Assembly: GCA_024276775.1 (NCBI GenBank)
Contig: JAJRWO010000089.1
Coordinates: 1 to 6,629 of the forward strand
Direction of reading: 5' to 3'
DNA: 6,629 bases
Source of the DNA: Gammaproteobacteria bacterium
Lineage (GTDB): Bacteria > Pseudomonadota > Gammaproteobacteria > Tenderiales > Tenderiaceae
The number at the start of each line of letters is the position of its first letter. Within the stretch, counting starts at the first letter, position 1. This document shows, piece after piece, positions 3,845-6,629 of this stretch. The notes beneath the pieces were generated by a model. It saw only the letters and a list, made by a program, of their open reading frames with translations. It had not been told where the DNA came from and did not search any database. The position numbers and the translations under genes were made by a program.

Positions 3845-6629
3845 CTAGCGGCACACCTTACGACACTGCCGGCGACAATAATTTCGCAGATCATCTGCAA
3901 CCAAATAAAAACAAGGCAGCGCCAATAAAATAAGCAGCGTTGCAAACAATAAACCAAAACCCAGACTAATCGCCATTGGCGATAGAAATTCCGCTTGCCC
4001 TGTCGCAAAAAATATTAATGGCGAGACACCGAGAAAAGTTGTAATACTGGTTAATAAAATCGGCCGTATTCTGACACACCCAGCCTCAATCATGGCATCA
4101 AATCTATCCCAGCCATCGTTGCGTTTACGTTTCATAAAATCGATCAGGATCAGAGAATCGTTAACCACAATTCCTGACAAGGCTAAAAAACCAAGCATGG
4201 ATAGGAACTGTAAGTTTTCACCCAGCAATAAGTGACCAGCCACCACACCGATAAAACCAAACGGAATGGCAAACATCACCACAAACGGTTCAAATAGTGA
4301 GCGAAACAACAATGCTAAAATAAAAAATATCACCGTCAATGCAATCACCAGCGCCCGTAACATATCACGCATCGATTCACTTGCTTCTTTCTTTTCACCC
4401 AAAAAAATCAAACTATCATCATGTTCATTTTTTGAAAATTTCTGCCGAACTCGTTCTGTCACTGCCAGTGGTGTTGTAATATTGTCATCCACCTCAGCTG
4501 TTACTGTCACCAGGCGGCGCAGGTCACGGCGTTTAATATTTTCGACACCGCGTGTTATTTTAATATCGGCAACATCAGATAAAATAACAACCTGGCCAGC
4601 AGATAACACCAGCGGTAGCTTTTCAAATATTTTTAATTGTTGTCGCACAGCATCTTTATAAATCAATCTAACAGGAATACGTTCATTCCCCCAAGTAACG
4701 TGGGCAACCTCTTCCCCCTGAAAACCACGTCGCACCGCATCCGCCAATTGCCATTGCGTCAAACCCAGTTGACGACCACGCTCATTGAGTTGATATTGAT
4801 ATTCCAGCTTGCCGGCCTCCATGTCTGTGCGAACATCATAAACGCCAGGCGTCTTCTTCAAGAAGGCGGCAATCGCTTCACCACGCGACATCAGGCCCTC
4901 GATTTTTTTGCCCTGCACACCAACCTCAATATCCGCCCCCGATGGCCCTCCTTGAGGTCGTAAAATCGAAAGCTTATCAATACCCACCTCGGCCAGCAAA
5001 CGCTGCCTCAATTCATTAATCACATCGCCGGTGGCACGTTTACGTTCACCCTGCCAGGAAAAGCTCAAACTCACCACCGGGGTAATAAATGTTTCGATAA
5101 AGCCCTGCGGTTTTTGTTTTTTCAAATCAACAATAAATTGAATATGTTTACTGCCAAAGCGCACCGTATTGAAATCAATAAAGCTCACACCAACATTGGT
5201 CAGCAGACTTTTCAATTCATCGTCTTTGATCACATCGGCAAACACATCCTCCAAGCGACTGGCCAGGCGTGAACTCTCTTTCAGACTATAGGTGTTCGGG
5301 GTTTCAATATTGACGAAAAACTGCCCTGTTTCGACACTGCCAAACAATTGAAACGGCACCCGGGTCACCGCAATCACCACTGCAATCACCAATACACCAA
5401 TAGTTGCCAGGCTCACCAAATAACGATTCACCACCGCCCAGCTCAAAAGCTTTGAATATTTATCAACCAGGCGCTGCCACTGACCCGCACTCTTTTTTTT
5501 GCCACGATCAAGCCGCAAAAACTCACTGGCATGCGATGGCAGCACCGCAAATGCCTCCCACAACGATCCCAGTAAGGCAAAACCTACCACCACCGGAATC
5601 ACCGCCACAAATGCCCCCATGGTGCCGCTGATGGCAAATACCGGCAGAAAGGCGGCAATGGTTGTCGCTGTGGATGCAATCACCGGTGCCATGACTTCAC
5701 GGCTGCCAATCAAGGCGGCATCACGTGGCGATTTGCCCAGTTCCATGTGGCGGTAGATATTTTCGGTGACAATAATGGCGTCATCAACAATCATGCCCAA
5801 GGCAATCAGAAAGGCAAACAGCGACACCATGTTGATGGTGTGGCCAAGATAATTCATGCCGATGATGGCCACTAAAAATGACACTGGAATTCCCATCGCC
5901 GTAATCAGGGCAACACGAAAATTGAGAAACAGGTACAACGATAACAACACCAAAATCAAACCTACCACGCCGGATGACTTGACCGTGTTAAGGCGGTTTT
6001 TTATATACACAGACAGATCGCTAAAGACGCCACTGTGAATCGTTAGCGGCAGCTCTTGCTGCAACTGCGCCGATAGTTCATGCACCCGCCTTGACACCTC
6101 GACAGTGGAGGAGTCCAGCGTTTTGGTCACCGTGATATTGACCGATGGCTGGCCATTAAAACGCGCCAGTGTGCGGGCCTCTTCAAAACGCAATTCAACC
6201 TTGGCCAATTGCCCCACGCGCAACACACCACCCTGTTGATTGCGCCGCAACGGAATCTGCTGCACTAATGCTGGCTGTGGTGCCACGCCCATGCCACGCA
6301 GTAGAATATCACCCTCTGCGGCCTCGATTTTTCCACCGGGCAGTTCACTTAAATTTTGCCGCAGTGCCAGGGAAATTTCCGCCAGAGTCACTCCCCTGGC
6401 AGCTAACTGATACGGATCGACGCTGATCCACAGCTCCCACTTACGAATCCCGGCGGGCTGGGCGCTGGCCACCCCCGGAATCGTTAGCAGCCGACGCTTG
6501 ATATCATCCGCCGTGTCATACAGGGTAGCGGCAGCCACATCACCATAGACCGCCATGCTGATCACCGGAAAGCGCGTCTGCACCCGCCGCACATCCGGCT
6601 TCTCAACATCATCTGGCAAGTCAGTCACC
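3845..6629 (-). CDS. RND efflux permease (AcrB/MdtB-like), N-terminus beyond the right edge
   Basis: The frame is open to the window edge; the GTG near 6628 is an internal valine codon, not a start. The visible 927 residues begin in the first porter subdomain (LPDDVEKPDV), so roughly 100-110 residues including TM1 are missing from a usual length of about 1030. Seen: periplasmic porter regions at about 1-210 and 430-750; hydrophobic segments at about 222-239, 241-261, 266-288, 314-335, 339-363, 403-424, 757-777, 781-802, 807-830, 855-875 and 884-910, matching TM2-TM12. The TM4 signature GMIVDDAIIVTENI carries the proton-relay pair D282-D283 (AcrB D407/D408). In TM10 the segment SGIVVNDSLILIDF has N823-D824 where AcrB has K940-N941. 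Known: such pumps export drugs, metals or lipids from the inner membrane by proton antiport with an adaptor and an outer-membrane channel. The cytoplasmic tail ends CRRQCRKVCR. Substrate is unknown. The kinase gene starts 7 bases downstream, suggesting one operon. Confidence 0.9.
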   Translation of the reverse strand, partial: VTDLPDDVEKPDVRRVQTRFPVISMAVYGDVAAATLYDTADDIKRRLLTIPGVASAQPAGIRKWELWISVDPYQLAARGVTLAEISLALRQNLSELPGGKIEAAEGDILLRGMGVAPQPALVQQIPLRRNQQGGVLRVGQLAKVELRFEEARTLARFNGQPSVNITVTKTLDSSTVEVSRRVHELSAQLQQELPLTIHSGVFSDLSVYIKNRLNTVKSSGVVGLILVLLSLYLFLNFRVALITAMGIPVSFLVAIIGMNYLGHTINMVSLFAFLIALGMIVDDAIIVTENIYRHMELGKSPRDAALIGSREVMAPVIASTATTIAAFLPVFAISGTMGAFVAVIPVVVGFALLGSLWEAFAVLPSHASEFLRLDRGKKKSAGQWQRLVDKYSKLLSWAVVNRYLVSLATIGVLVIAVVIAVTRVPFQLFGSVETGQFFVNIETPNTYSLKESSRLASRLEDVFADVIKDDELKSLLTNVGVSFIDFNTVRFGSKHIQFIVDLKKQKPQGFIETFITPVVSLSFSWQGERKRATGDVINELRQRLLAEVGIDKLSILRPQGGPSGADIEVGVQGKKIEGLMSRGEAIAAFLKKTPGVYDVRTDMEAGKLEYQYQLNERGRQLGLTQWQLADAVRRGFQGEEVAHVTWGNERIPVRLIYKDAVRQQLKIFEKLPLVLSAGQVVILSDVADIKITRGVENIKRRDLRRLVTVTAEVDDNITTPLAVTERVRQKFSKNEHDDSLIFLGEKKEASESMRDMLRALVIALTVIFFILALLFRSLFEPFVVMFAIPFGFIGVVAGHLLLGENLQFLSMLGFLALSGIVVNDSLILIDFMKRKRNDGWDRFDAMIEAGCVRIRPILLTSITTFLGVSPLIFFATGQAEFLSPMAISLGFGLLFATLLILLALPCFYLVADDLRNYCRRQCRKVCR

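Noticed and set aside
4266..4661. Plus-strand open frame of 131 codons opposite the RND gene
   Set aside because: Low-complexity Ser/Arg/Asn composition and full overlap with a clear RND permease mark it as a shadow; the same applies to the other plus-strand frames at 4637-6426.

Overview
The window looks like chromosomal DNA from a gammaproteobacterium, probably a relative of Pseudomonas or the marine Cellvibrio-like groups. This rests on protein resemblance recalled from memory: an AmgK-type sugar kinase, a small pentapeptide protein and a large PilZ-like protein of pseudomonad style, plus an RND efflux pump. Base composition is moderate and gene density is high. I see no tRNA, rRNA, CRISPR array, insertion sequence or phage gene.

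Layout from left to right. (1) Bases 1-156, minus strand: the first 52 codons of an exported RND-efflux periplasmic adaptor, starting at TTG behind a strong Shine-Dalgarno and running off the left edge. (2) Bases 157-610: an AT-rich divergent intergenic region with a candidate -10 box, two inverted repeats and a close 9-bp direct repeat, but no convincing gene. (3) Bases 611-2437 and 2483-2827, plus strand: a probable two-gene operon of a 608-aa cytoplasmic PilZ-like protein and a 114-aa pentapeptide-repeat protein. (4) Bases 2824-3837, minus strand: an AmgK-type aminoglycoside-phosphotransferase-fold sugar kinase whose stop codon overlaps the stop of the pentapeptide gene. (5) Bases 3845-6629, minus strand: an RND permease lacking only its N-terminus, which lies beyond the right edge, with the kinase following 7 bases downstream.

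The right half reads as one minus-strand transcription unit (pump, then kinase) meeting the plus-strand PilZ/pentapeptide pair tail to tail. The adaptor at the left edge is oriented away from the pump and separated from it by three genes. It therefore either belongs to a second RND system to the left or is the displaced partner of the pump on the right; the window cannot decide.

The points most worth a second look are the PilZ-like/pentapeptide pairing with a degenerate PilZ signature, the AmgK-type kinase without an adjacent murU and behind an efflux pump, the non-AcrB proton-relay residues in the pump, and a correctly phased A-AAA-AAG heptamer in the pump gene. I see nothing I would call a clear new system. 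The PilZ/pentapeptide pair is the best candidate for an uncharacterised functional unit.
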